A DNA stretch of 6,854 nt from Afipia sp. Its GTDB lineage: Bacteria > Pseudomonadota > Alphaproteobacteria > Rhizobiales > Xanthobacteraceae. The notes below the pieces were generated by a model. That model saw nothing but the letters and a program-made list of their open reading frames with translations, searched no databases and was not told the DNA's origin. Position numbers and translations under genes: made by a program. Each line of letters starts with the position of its first letter. The stretch's first letter is position 1. This document shows positions 1 through 6,854 of the stretch, in pieces. The stretch covers positions 1-6,854 of the forward strand of contig JAGVII010000297.1 in NCBI GenBank assembly GCA_020056155.1, read 5' to 3'.

Positions 1-324
1 GGACTGAAAACCCCCGCGCCGAACAGCCCTAAAGCTAGGCCGACTCCATTCGGCCCGTCAAGGATAAGTGTCGAAACCTAAATCAAATACTAAATATGGT
101 GGAAAATGCGGAGTTCTGACGGAATGGTCCATCGTCTGAAGGGTTCGCATTGCGGGAAGTATCGGTGAGTCCTTGTAGATTCGGAAGCCGAAATCTCATC
201 TCTTTCTGAGTTTCTCCAAGTTTGTCGCGGGCTTCCAAAATCGCGTCTTGGGTATGCGTGAATTTTTCGGATTCCGGGTCAGATCAGCAGCGGTCCCTGT
301 CGGTCGTCGATGAGTTTTGTCCTT
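1..324. other. Intergenic stretch with no supported gene
   Basis: No reading frame here has the G/C-ending codon pattern of the neighbouring genes. The stretch is visibly more AT-rich than the rest, especially around 70-110. It contains two short hairpins: GGCCGA/TCGGCC (38-43 with 50-55, 6-nt loop) and TTCGG/CCGAA (180-184 with 188-192, 3-nt loop). Neither has a convincing T-tract. It lies beyond the terminator of the leftward gene series and may be upstream DNA of a gene to the left of the window. I see no promoter I would defend. Confidence 0.6.
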
Positions 325-360
325 AAAAACGGCAGCGAGCGGTGCCCGCTGCCGCCGTTT
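325..360 (-). terminator. Rho-independent terminator of the leftward gene series
   Basis: Read on the minus strand, a GC-rich stem with arms at 360-345 and 342-327 (outer AAACGGC paired with GCCGTTT, inner CCGCT paired with AGCGG, one mismatch and one bulge between, about 3-nt loop) is followed directly by TTTTT (329-325). A strong stem plus T-tract is the standard intrinsic terminator form. It lies about 50 nt after the TAG at 411-413, so it would end transcription of the small frame at 411-665 and the PAS gene. On the plus strand there is no T-tract of that length, so it acts one way. Confidence 0.8.
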
Positions 361-410
361 CCAGGCCGGTCCGATTCGAACACCGGCTCCCGTTCTTCGT
401 ATTCGCGACC

Positions 411-665
411 CTAAAGATTCATGATCATCGGCTCGGCGATGTAGCGGAAGCCGCCGCCCGCCTTCACCACATGGCCGCCCGGCAGGAATTCCTGACCGTC
501 CTTGAAGAACACGATGCGGTCGCGCACCGGCATCAGGTTCTTGCGGGCGTGGATGATGAAATCCTTGAGCGGTCCGTCCAGCTTCTTTTCGTCGGTCCAG
601 AATTCCAGGTGGGCCTGGCTGATATAGACCTGCGCGTTCGATATGAATCGGGATGTCTTGAAAAT
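411..665 (-). CDS. Unrecognised 84-codon protein, non-canonical ATT start or start-damaged gene
   Basis: I do not recognise this protein. The minus frame from 665 down to the TAG at 411-413 is strongly coding in style: about 70 of 84 codons end in G or C, and the translation is mixed and protein-like (stretches such as AHLEFWTDEKKLDGPLKDF and VFFKDGQEFLPGG). The same frame is open upstream to 917 but has no ATG, GTG or TTG before an ATG at 533, which would leave only 40 residues. The natural-looking beginning is ATT at 665-663, sharing its A with the PAS gene's TGA (TGATT). This resembles the common TGATG coupling with ATG changed to ATT; CTG one codon earlier is an alternative. No Shine-Dalgarno is visible. 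Four of the first nine codons end in A or T, so a 5'-truncated remnant is also possible. The terminator at 325-360 follows. That coding sequence exists here is fairly sure; its start and intactness are not. Confidence 0.55.
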   Translation of the reverse strand: MFKTSRFISNAQVYISQAHLEFWTDEKKLDGPLKDFIIHARKNLMPVRDRIVFFKDGQEFLPGGHVVKAGGGFRYIAEPMIMNL

Positions 666-1507
666 CAGGCGGACTGGCCGGCCGGCTGGGTGCCGTGGCC
701 CGGAACAAGGGTTGCGGCATCGGCGTCGAGCCGCATGAGTTTGGGCGAAATGCGAAGCCCGAACACATGCGGAAAGCGCATGATCTCGACATCGAAATCC
801 GCCACGGTCACGGGCGTTGCCGCCGCGGCGGATTTCGGGGCGTAGAGCCGGCCCCAGATATCGACACCCGCGAATTGCGGAAGCTGGGTCAGGCGGATGT
901 TGCCGATGTTGCCGTCAAAATTCAGCAGTTGCCGCGCGCGATCGTTCATCATGACGATCCAGCCATCGACGGTATGTCCGGCATCGTTGGTGATCGGCGA
1001 TGCGATGACCATGGCGTCCGGTGCGGTGCGGAACAGATGGTCGTAGACCTCGAGCTGATAGCTGATCAGTTCCGAATAGATCACCAGCATGACGACATTG
1101 CCGGTGACCTTGATCGGCAGCACCAGCCGCTGCCAGAGCTGGCCGCTCTGCGAGCGTCCGCCGGTGTAGCGGATAAAGGCGGGGGTCATGCGCCTGGCGA
1201 CTTGCCGGTACACGTCCCTGAATTCATCCCGGAGGGGATTGGTCAGCTGGGAGAGCAGGGAGCCTGCAAGTTTCTCGCGGGCTGCAGCCTGGATCGCCTC
1301 GCCGACATAGACGTAGGCGAAGTCATCGCCCGCGCTGATCATGTGAATGGAATTGGCGCGCAGTTCGTAGCTGCATTCCTCGGTCAGCCGCTGAAGCGTC
1401 AAATCATTGGTATCGTTGAGGGTTTTCCATTTGACCCACAGGAATTCCAGCGCGGCGGTGGTCAGTTCGCGCGGGATCGAGGTGCCGTTGAAAACTTCAA
1501 TTGCCAT
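665..1507 (-). CDS. Tandem PAS-domain protein without output domain
   Basis: A 280-residue cytosolic protein with no signal peptide or membrane helix. Residues about 35-150 look like a first PAS-like sensory fold of the alphaproteobacterial PAS_5 kind: a helical stretch (VGEAIQAAAREKLAGSLLSQL) leads into the hydrophobic strand LVLPIKVTGNVVMLVIYSEL. Residues about 155-225 carry a second PAS-like segment (HLFRTAPDAMVIASPI, then DGWIVMMNDRARQLLNFDG). The C-terminal 55 residues are low-complexity and Ala/Pro-rich at the end. There is no kinase, GGDEF/EAL, DNA-binding or methyl-accepting domain, so it would have to act through a partner. Ligand and partner cannot be read from sequence. The start is fixed because an in-frame TGA lies at 1513-1511, just two codons upstream of ATG 1507; no strong ribosome site is visible. 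It follows gshB by 109 nt on the same strand and overlaps the next small frame by one base. Domain assignment is by eye. Confidence 0.8.
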   Translation of the reverse strand: MAIEVFNGTSIPRELTTAALEFLWVKWKTLNDTNDLTLQRLTEECSYELRANSIHMISAGDDFAYVYVGEAIQAAAREKLAGSLLSQLTNPLRDEFRDVYRQVARRMTPAFIRYTGGRSQSGQLWQRLVLPIKVTGNVVMLVIYSELISYQLEVYDHLFRTAPDAMVIASPITNDAGHTVDGWIVMMNDRARQLLNFDGNIGNIRLTQLPQFAGVDIWGRLYAPKSAAAATPVTVADFDVEIMRFPHVFGLRISPKLMRLDADAATLVPGHGTQPAGQSA

Positions 1508-1616
1508 AGGTCATGCCCGTTCGGTGCACGCATACCGCGTATATGGCAGCAGCGCACGCCTCCGGCGGCAGATTGGCAGAAGGTGGTCAGCAATTGATTA
1601 AACTGTCATCAGGCAG

Positions 1617-2558
1617 TTACGCGCGCTTGGCTGAAATCGCGTCCCAGATCATGGCCGCGACGTCCGGACCGCCGAGCCGGGCGATGGCCCGGATGCCGGT
1701 CGGCGAGGTGACGTTGATTTCGGTCAGGTGGCCGTCGATCACATCGATGCCAACGAACAGCAGTCCGCGTTCGCGCAGCGCCGGCCCGAGCCGCGCACAG
1801 ATTTCGCGCTCGCGTGGCGAGAGGTCTGTCGATTGCGCAGCACCCCCGCGCACCATGTTGGAGCGCAGATCGTCCGCCGCCGGCACGCGGTTGACCGCGC
1901 CAGCAAATTCGCCGTCGACAAGAATGATACGCTTGTCGCCGTGCTTGACCTCGGGAAGGAAGCGCTGGATCACCCACGGCTCGCGGAACGTCACCGAGAA
2001 CATGTCGTAGAGCGATCCGAAATTCATGTCGTTCGGCGTGATGCGGAACACCGCAGCGCCGCCGTGCCCGTACAGCGGCTTCATCACCACGTCGCCGTGC
2101 TCGGCGCGGAAGGCGTTGATCTCGTCCTTGTCGCGCGAGATCAGGGTCGGCGGCATCAGGTCCGCGAACTCCATCACGAAAATCTTTTCCGGCGCATTGC
2201 GCACGCTGGCCGGGTTGTTGACGACCAGCGTTTTCGGATGGATGCGCTCGAGGAAATGGGTGGTGGTGATGTAGGCGAGATCGAACGGCGGATCCTGCCG
2301 CAGAAGAATCACGTCGAAGGATTCCAGATCGACACGGGTGGCGTCGCCCAGCGTGAAATGATCGCCGTCCTGATCGCGCACTTTCAGCGGCTGAACGGTC
2401 GCAATCAGTTGCTCGCCCCTCAGCGAGAGTTTCTCGGGCGTGTAATAGGCCAGCGCATGGCCGCGTTTCTGCGCCTCCAGCAGCAAGGCAAACGTCGAGT
2501 CGCCGCGAATGTTGATCCGCGCGATGGGGTCCATCTGGACGGCGACTTTCAGCTTCAT
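1617..2558 (-). CDS. gshB: Glutathione synthetase (ATP-grasp)
   Basis: Joins gamma-glutamylcysteine and glycine with ATP to make glutathione, the second step of glutathione synthesis, in the cytosol. The 313 residues match the usual bacterial length (about 316 in E. coli) and align throughout: N-terminal [22 protein letters not shown] (start VQMDPI at 7-12), the R-x-DPPFD substrate segment at 87-93, VNNPASVR at 113-120, the ATP-grasp glycine loop KPLYGHGG at 160-167, GDKR at 207-210, the RSNMVRGG loop at 232-239, GIDVI at 270-274 and the metal/ATP-binding EINVTSP at 280-286. No key residue seems missing. ATG 2558 is the only possible start, since an in-frame TGA lies two codons upstream (2564-2562); the Shine-Dalgarno is weak. 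A repeat element ends 20 nt upstream of the start. gshA is not in the window. Confidence 0.97.
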   Translation of the reverse strand: MKLKVAVQMDPIARINIRGDSTFALLLEAQKRGHALAYYTPEKLSLRGEQLIATVQPLKVRDQDGDHFTLGDATRVDLESFDVILLRQDPPFDLAYITTTHFLERIHPKTLVVNNPASVRNAPEKIFVMEFADLMPPTLISRDKDEINAFRAEHGDVVMKPLYGHGGAAVFRITPNDMNFGSLYDMFSVTFREPWVIQRFLPEVKHGDKRIILVDGEFAGAVNRVPAADDLRSNMVRGGAAQSTDLSPREREICARLGPALRERGLLFVGIDVIDGHLTEINVTSPTGIRAIARLGGPDVAAMIWDAISAKRA

Positions 2559-2578
2559 GATTCAAATCCGGTTGTTGA

Positions 2579-2741
2579 CTCGTGTGGTGGTTCGCAAGTC
2601 CGCATCACTTCTACAGCGGGTTCGTTTGCGGACTTGCGAACCAAAACCACACGAGAATTATAATTTCCAGTGTCCTATTGAATCCGAAGGACGCTTAGGG
2701 CGTGCTGAAGAATGAGGCGAACTTCGGATTCAGGACACTCG
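2579..2741. repeat. Composite two-hairpin palindromic element, copy 1
   Basis: Two imperfect palindromes joined by a short linker fill most of the gshB-yraN gap. Palindrome A pairs 2579-2604 with 2627-2655 (arm core GGTTCGCAAGTCCGCA, a 3-nt bulge because the right arm has CCAAAACC). Palindrome B pairs 2669-2694 with 2717-2739 (core GAATCCGAAG, 3-nt bulge ATT at 2677-2679). The linker contains the palindrome AATTATAATT (2656-2665). The whole unit reappears in reverse orientation at 4151-4307. Identical words shared with that copy include GCGAACCAAAACCACAC (2636-2652). The unit is bracketed by CTCG at 2579-2582 and 2738-2741, which looks like a 4-bp target duplication. There is no reading frame for a transposase, so it would be a MITE or REP-type element mobilised in trans. 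The element separates yraN from gshB. Confidence 0.85.
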
Positions 2742-2798
2742 TGCGGCGGCAATCTGTGCGATTTGGCGCTGTCTTTCCAGAGTAATTCCGCGCAACCC

Positions 2799-3204
2799 TC
2801 ACCCGCCGGCGTCGAACGCCGCCATCAGGTGTTGCGGCAGCTGTTTCGGCGCGATCAGCACGACATCGAAGCGCATGTCTAAATTCGCATGGTCAGGGCG
2901 CGCCATCAGCCAGGCCTGCGCCGCCGCGACGATGCGCTGCTGCTGTTGCGGGGTGACCGAATAGGCCGCGTCGTCCAGCGTCGCGCGCGCCTTGACCTCG
3001 ACGAAGGCCAGCAGGCCGCGCCTGCGTGCGACAATGTCGATCTCGCCGTAAGGGGTGCGGAAGCGCCGCGCCAGAATGCGATAGCCCTTGGCGATCAGGT
3101 AAACGCAGGCGCGGCTTTCGGCGGACAGGCCGGTCTGGAACGCGGCGACGCGCGCCGGCGAGGGGATTTTCGGGCGGGTCTTCGACAGTTTTGGCGGCGG
3201 ATCG

Positions 3205-3215
<11 letters not shown>
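2799..3215 (-). CDS. yraN: UPF0102 family protein YraN (nuclease-like fold)
   Basis: A 138-residue member of the YraN/UPF0102 family, which has a restriction-endonuclease-like fold; its cellular role is not firmly established. Family signatures are visible: [22 protein letters not shown] (start Y39) with the acidic GEID at 57-60, and FVEVKAR at 71-77, giving the E/D...ExK arrangement expected of the nuclease core. The first 20 residues are Pro/Lys-rich and probably disordered. ATG 3215 is chosen because the homology begins after it and AAGGA (3225-3221) lies 5 nt upstream; a frame extending to 3344 only reads antisense-quality sequence inside rsmI. The start overlaps the end of rsmI by 11 nt, implying translational coupling. 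The protein ends at TGA 2799-2801, about 60 nt before palindrome B of the repeat element. Confidence 0.93.
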
Positions 3216-4140
<925 letters not shown>

Positions 4141-4150
4141 GACAGACAAT

Positions 4151-4307
4151 CTAGTGTCCCGAATCCGAAGTTCGCACTAATTTTCAGCGCCTTTCGCAGC
4201 GAACTTCGGATTCGAAAGGCCACTGGAAGCTATAGCACTGGTGTGGTTTTGGTTCGCCGCTCGGGAGTCGCTGCACGGCAAGGCGGACTTGCGAACCAGC
4301 ACACTAG
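4151..4307. repeat. Composite two-hairpin palindromic element, copy 2 (inverted)
   Basis: This is the reverse-oriented partner of 2579-2741. Palindrome B comes first: 4153-4175 pairs with 4199-4224 (core CGAATCCGAAGTTCGC, perfect over 16 bp, 3-nt bulge further out). Palindrome A follows: 4238-4257 pairs with 4291-4307 (GGTTCGC/GCGAACC core, 3-nt bulge from GGTTTTGG). The linker CACTGGAAGCTATAGCAC corresponds to CACTGGAAATTATAATTC in the reverse complement of copy 1. The bulged arms face the linker in both copies, so this is a true inverted duplicate, not two independent hairpins. The unit starts CTAGTGT (4151-4157) and ends ACACTAG (4301-4307), giving perfect 7-bp terminal inverted repeats and a CTAG at each edge. 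No transposase is encoded. It lies between the divergent rsmI and LpoA-like genes. Confidence 0.87.
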
Positions 4308-4310
4308 CGC

Positions 4311-4363
4311 CGAAGAACCGCTTCGTCTTGTTCGCAGATGCAAACAGTCCGGTAGGTTCTTCG
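4311..4363. repeat. 9-bp perfect inverted repeat in the lipoprotein gene leader
   Basis: CGAAGAACC at 4311-4319 is exactly matched by its reverse complement GGTTCTTCG at 4355-4363, with a 35-nt interval. It starts 3 nt after the repeat element and ends about 100 nt before the lipoprotein start. It could be a hairpin in the leader RNA, a remnant of another repeat, or a protein-binding site. The left arm can also form a small local hairpin (CGAAG/CTTCG), which weakens the case for one definite structure. Confidence 0.45.
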
Positions 4364-4424
4364 CGTCCGAGGGGTGCGGAAAGGCTTTTGTTCTGGTTAA
4401 CTTATGGCCGACAATATGCCTGAA

Positions 4425-4449
4425 TCCTCTTCCAGACGTGTCTGAGGAT
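4425..4449 (+). other. Small stem-loop just upstream of the lipoprotein start
   Basis: CAGAC (4433-4437) pairs with GTCTG (4440-4444), and TCCT (4425-4428) pairs outward with AGGA (4445-4448) across a 4-nt bulge. It ends about 17 nt before the ATG, so it could influence translation initiation. A chance structure is also likely. Confidence 0.3.
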
Positions 4450-4465
4450 CAATGCCGGAAGAGAA

Positions 4466-5656
4466 ATGATGATTGCGCCGTTCACTCCAAAGCCATCGCG
4501 TCGCGGCGCCACCCGCCGCAGCGCCGTCGGTCTGATTCTGGGCGCGCCGCTCGTGGCCGGCTGTGCCGGCGGCATGCAGTCGCCATTCGGCGGAGAACAG
4601 CCTGCCGGTCCACAGCAACAGCCGTCGGCGGTCGGAAGCGGCCAGGTCAAGGTCGGCCTGCTGCTGCCGCTGTCCGCGGCGGGCAATGCGGGCGTCGCCG
4701 CGCAGTCGATGCGCAACGCCGCCGAACTGGCGCTCACGGAATTTCAGAATCCGAACATCCAGCTTCTGATCAAGGACGACAACGGCACGGCGCAGGGCGC
4801 GCAACAGGGTGCGCAGCAGGCCGTCGATGAGGGCGCCGAAATTATTCTCGGGCCGCTGTTCGCTCAATCCGTGCCGGGCGCGGCGCAAATCGCGCGCAAT
4901 CGCGGCATTCCGCTGATCGCGTTCTCGACCGACTCGAGCGTCGCCGGACGCGGCGTATATCTGCTGAGCTTCCTGCCCGAGTCCGACGTCAACCGCATCG
5001 TCGATTACGCCGCGGGCACCGGAAAGCGGTCCTTCGCGGCGTTCCTGCCCGAGAACGCCTACGGCAATGTGGTCGAGGTTACGTTCAAGCAGGCGGTTGC
5101 GCGCAAGAGCGGGCGGATCGTGGCCTTTGAGAAATACGGCGCCGATCGCACGCAGAGCGCGGCGACCATCGCGCAGGCGCTGGCGAGCGCAGATTCACTG
5201 CTGCTGGCTGATGACGGCGACGCACTGGTCGGCGTCGTGGACACGCTGGCTTCCAGCGGCGCCGATCTCAAGCGCGTGCAATTGCTCGGTACGGGGCTGT
5301 GGGACAATCCGGCGGTGTTCGCGAACGCCAATCTGCGCGGCGGGCTTTATGCGGCGCCGGACCCGTCGGGCTTTCGCGGTTTCTCGGCGCGCTACCGCGC
5401 CAAATACGGCGGCGACCCGGTTCGCACCGCGACTCTCGCCTATGACGGCGTCGCGCTGGTCGCGGCCCTGGCGCGCACGCAGGGCGGCCAGCGTTTCTCG
5501 CTGGACGTCCTCACCAACCCGTCAGGCTTCGCAGGCATTGATGGACTGTTCCGATTCCGCAGCGACGGCACCAACGAGCGTGGTCTCGCGGTGATGCGCG
5601 TTGGCCCGAGCGGCGGTGCGATCGCGGCAGGCTCGCCGAAGAGTTTCGGGGCGTAG
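4466..5656 (+). CDS. Lipoprotein, penicillin-binding-protein activator (LpoA-type, periplasmic-binding fold)
   Basis: A 396-residue predicted lipoprotein. The N-terminus has a basic stretch (SRRGATRR, 11-18), a hydrophobic segment (AVGLILGAPL) and the lipobox V-A-G-C with Cys33 as the lipidated residue. After a Pro/Gln-rich linker (about 38-58) comes a type I periplasmic-binding fold: VKVGLLLPLSAAGN at 61-74, AAELALTEF at 85-93, EIILGPLFAQSV at 125-136, IPLIAFSTD at 148-156 and LAYDGVALVAAL at 324-335. This matches the C-terminal domain of LpoA, the outer-membrane activator of the peptidoglycan synthase PBP1A; the N-terminal TPR domain of E. coli LpoA is absent, as is usual in alphaproteobacterial versions. 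The LpoA role rests on divergence from rsmI and nearness to yraN; an ABC-transporter amino-acid-binding protein is the alternative by fold. Start: in-frame stop at 4421, GGAAGAG just upstream; ATG 4469 is an equal alternative. Confidence 0.85.
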   Translation: MMIAPFTPKPSRRGATRRSAVGLILGAPLVAGCAGGMQSPFGGEQPAGPQQQPSAVGSGQVKVGLLLPLSAAGNAGVAAQSMRNAAELALTEFQNPNIQLLIKDDNGTAQGAQQGAQQAVDEGAEIILGPLFAQSVPGAAQIARNRGIPLIAFSTDSSVAGRGVYLLSFLPESDVNRIVDYAAGTGKRSFAAFLPENAYGNVVEVTFKQAVARKSGRIVAFEKYGADRTQSAATIAQALASADSLLLADDGDALVGVVDTLASSGADLKRVQLLGTGLWDNPAVFANANLRGGLYAAPDPSGFRGFSARYRAKYGGDPVRTATLAYDGVALVAALARTQGGQRFSLDVLTNPSGFAGIDGLFRFRSDGTNERGLAVMRVGPSGGAIAAGSPKSFGA

Positions 5657-5669
5657 CGGCGTTTCTGCT

Positions 5670-5769
5670 TCACCTCTCCCGTGGGGAGAGGTCGATGCAC
5701 GAAGTGCATCGGGTGAGGGCGTGGAATCTCTCGATAGATCTAGATCCCCTTTCCCCACCGGGGAGAGGG
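5670..5769. repeat. REP-like doublet of inverted hairpins between convergent genes
   Basis: Three hairpins follow one another: ACCTCTCCC/GGGAGAGGT (5672-5680 with 5684-5692, loop GTG), CGATGCAC/GTGCATCG (5693-5700 with 5704-5711, loop GAA) and CCCTTTCCCC/GGGGAGAGGG (5747-5756 with 5760-5769, loop ACC, one T-G pair). The first and third are inverted versions of one unit (CCTCTCCCcGTGGGGA type), so they can also pair with each other, and TCACC (5670-5674) can pair with GGTGA (5712-5716). This is the arrangement of a bacterial interspersed mosaic element. Similar CTCTCCC...GGGTGAGG palindromes are, from general knowledge, abundant between genes in alphaproteobacterial genomes. Sitting between the lipoprotein gene (ends 5656) and hemW (ends 5813), it may terminate or insulate transcription from both sides, though T-tracts are lacking. 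Confidence 0.8.
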
Positions 5770-5812
5770 AGCTATTCGTGCATGGTGATGAGCTTGTTCA
5801 GAGCAGATTCTG

Positions 5813-6854
5813 CTACGCCGCCAGATCCGCAACCACGGCGTCCAGCACCGGGAATCCCTGCATCGTCACGCGCACCCGGCCATCGGGGTCGACGGTGATC
5901 GCGCCTTCGTTCTGCAGGATTTCGATTCGCCTTGGATCGAGCGACCGTCCCGACAGCGCCTTGTAATGTACGGGATCGATGCCTTCCACCAGCCGCAGCC
6001 CCATCAGGAGATATTCGTCGGCGCGCTCCTCGCTGTTGAGAAGCTCGTCGGTGATCACGCCGTGGCCCTGCGCCTCGACGCGCATCAGCCAGGTCTCGGG
6101 ACGCTTTTCGGTGGCGATGGCGTGGCGGACGCCGTCAATGTTGAGCCGGCCATGCGCGCCGGGGCCGATGCCGGCGTAGTCCTGCCCGCGCCAGTAGACG
6201 AGGTTGTGTTTGCACTCCGCGCCGGGCCGCGCGTGATTGGAAATCTCGTAGGACGGCAGGCCGAGTCTGGCGCAGACATCCTGCGTCACATCGTAAAGCG
6301 CGCGCGCCACCGCCTCGTCGGGGATTTTCAGCTTGCCGGCGGCATGCAGCCCGAAGAACGGCGTCTCCGGCTCGATGGTGAGCTGGTACAGCGACAGATG
6401 TTCGGCGGCTTCCGACACCGCGAGCTTCAGTTCGTCCTCCCACATCCGCGGCGTCTGGTCGGGCCGCGCGTAGATCAGATCGAACGAATAGCGGTCGAAC
6501 GCCGAGCGTGCGATCGCGACGGCGTCCAGCGCCTCGCGCGCGCTGTGCAAGCGCCCGAGCGCTTTCAGCGAGGCATCGTCCAGCGCCTGCACGCCGAGCG
6601 ACACCCGGTTCACGCCGGCGTCGCGATAGCCCTTGAAGCGCGTGGCTTCGACGCTGGTCGGATTGGCTTCCAGCGTCACCTCGACATCGCTGGCGACGGT
6701 CCAGTGCCGGGCGATGGCATTGAGGATGGCGCCGACGGTCTGCGGCTGCATCAGTGACGGCGTGCCGCCGCCGAGAAAAATCGAGGTGACTTCCCGGCCG
6801 GGCGTGCGCGCGGCGGTGGTCTCGATCTCGCGCTCGAACGCGCGCGCGAAACGA
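5813..6854 (-). CDS. hemW: Heme chaperone HemW (radical SAM family), 5' end beyond window
   Basis: The C-terminal 347 codons of HemW, a radical SAM family member that binds and transfers heme and was formerly mis-annotated as an oxygen-independent coproporphyrinogen III oxidase. The frame runs open off the right edge; translation of 6752-6853 gives ...VTSIFLGGGTPSL, joining smoothly to MQPQTV, so the Met at 6751 is internal, not the start. Seen motifs: GGGTPSL, VTLEANPTSVE, GVNRVSLGVQALDD, LGRLHS, LSLYQLTIEPETPF, YEISNHARPG, CKHNLVYWRGQDYAGIGPGAHG and a C-terminal region with LLMGLRLVEGID. The expected N-terminal CxxxCxxC iron-sulfur motif lies outside the window. The HemW-typical HNxxYW block is intact. 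It converges on the LpoA-like gene across a REP-like repeat; no clear terminator with T-tract follows. Confidence 0.95.
   Translation of the reverse strand, partial: RFARAFEREIETTAARTPGREVTSIFLGGGTPSLMQPQTVGAILNAIARHWTVASDVEVTLEANPTSVEATRFKGYRDAGVNRVSLGVQALDDASLKALGRLHSAREALDAVAIARSAFDRYSFDLIYARPDQTPRMWEDELKLAVSEAAEHLSLYQLTIEPETPFFGLHAAGKLKIPDEAVARALYDVTQDVCARLGLPSYEISNHARPGAECKHNLVYWRGQDYAGIGPGAHGRLNIDGVRHAIATEKRPETWLMRVEAQGHGVITDELLNSEERADEYLLMGLRLVEGIDPVHYKALSGRSLDPRRIEILQNEGAITVDPDGRVRVTMQGFPVLDAVVADLAA

Noticed and set aside
83..199. 38-residue minus-strand frame starting ATG at 199 after AGAAAGAG
   Set aside because: Codon usage lacks the G/C-ending bias of neighbouring genes, the ribosome site is too close, and the product has no protein-like pattern.
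364..387. tRNA-like T-arm: GGTGTTCGAATCGGACC on the minus strand, plus inverted repeat GCCGGT/ACCGGC
   Set aside because: The T-stem has mismatches, and no matching acceptor, D or anticodon arms surround it. It is more likely incidental sequence between the stop at 411 and the terminator.
342..845. Plus-strand 167-codon open frame, and the minus-strand frame 196-792
   Set aside because: Both are shadows. The coding signal in this stretch is in the minus frame of 411-665 and the end of the PAS gene.
1609..2663. Long alternative frames over gshB on both strands (minus 1609-2565, plus 1728-2663)
   Set aside because: Low-complexity Arg/Ala/His-rich translations typical of antisense or shifted frames in GC-rich DNA. 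The gshB frame has full-length family motifs.
2656..2665. AATTATAATT as a -10 box (TATAAT) for gshB within the repeat element
   Set aside because: No acceptable -35 at 16-18 nt on either strand, and the other copy has CTATAG at this place. It is treated as the element's linker palindrome.
4388..4417. Possible sigma-70 promoter TTGTTC / 18 nt / CAATAT for the lipoprotein gene
   Set aside because: Only three of six consensus bases at each box, which is too weak to report as a promoter.
4404..4445. 13-codon leader-peptide candidate (MADNMPESSSRRV) upstream of the lipoprotein gene, and a 5-codon MPEEK frame at 4452-4469
   Set aside because: No ribosome binding site for the first and no residue run suggesting attenuation. 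The second is too short, and its ATGA overlap with the real start may be chance.
6085..6751. Met at 6751 as the start of hemW
   Set aside because: The frame continues upstream to the window edge with the family's GGGTPSL motif directly before it, so this Met is internal.

Overview
The window is GC-rich bacterial chromosome. Its coding regions prefer codons ending in G or C, and its proteins (GshB, YraN, RsmI, an LpoA-type lipoprotein, HemW) look alphaproteobacterial. The gene set, the PAS protein and the style of the intergenic palindromes suggest Hyphomicrobiales, probably the Bradyrhizobium/Rhodopseudomonas/Nitrobacter group. That placement is inference; no rRNA or other definitive marker is present.

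Layout, left to right. Positions 1-324 hold no gene I can support and are visibly more AT-rich. A minus-strand rho-independent terminator at 325-360 closes a leftward gene series. Reading that series in its own direction: gshB (2558 to 1617, glutathione synthetase), a tandem-PAS protein without an output domain (1507 to 665), and a small 84-codon reading frame (665 to 411). The small frame has no ATG, GTG or TTG start at its 5' end; it seems to begin at an ATT sharing one base with the PAS stop codon, or it is a gene with a damaged start. Upstream of gshB, also leftward, is the overlapping pair rsmI (4140 to 3205, 16S rRNA 2'-O-methyltransferase) and yraN (3215 to 2799, UPF0102 nuclease-fold protein). 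Divergent from rsmI is a lipoprotein of the penicillin-binding-protein-activator/LpoA type (4466-5656, plus). Convergent with that, and cut by the right edge, is hemW (5813 to beyond 6854).

The genes are housekeeping: thiol/redox chemistry (gshB), ribosome decoding-centre methylation (rsmI), a conserved companion (yraN), cell-wall synthesis control (LpoA type) and heme trafficking (hemW). The lpoA-rsmI-yraN cluster is a widely conserved neighbourhood.

The most interesting content is between genes. A composite two-hairpin element of about 160 bp occurs twice, at 2579-2741 and 4151-4307, in opposite orientations flanking yraN-rsmI. Both copies contain the same two palindromes in the same relative order, joined by a related linker, and each is bracketed by a 4-bp direct repeat (CTCG, CTAG) resembling a target-site duplication. 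There is no transposase, so it looks like a MITE or REP-like mobile palindrome. Its ends lie 12 and 20 nt from the rsmI and gshB start codons, so it probably forms part of their leaders. A different repeat, a pair of inverted REP-like hairpins, fills the gap between the convergent lpoA-like gene and hemW. I see no CRISPR array, phage, toxin-antitoxin or defence system, and no multi-gene system that looks undescribed.
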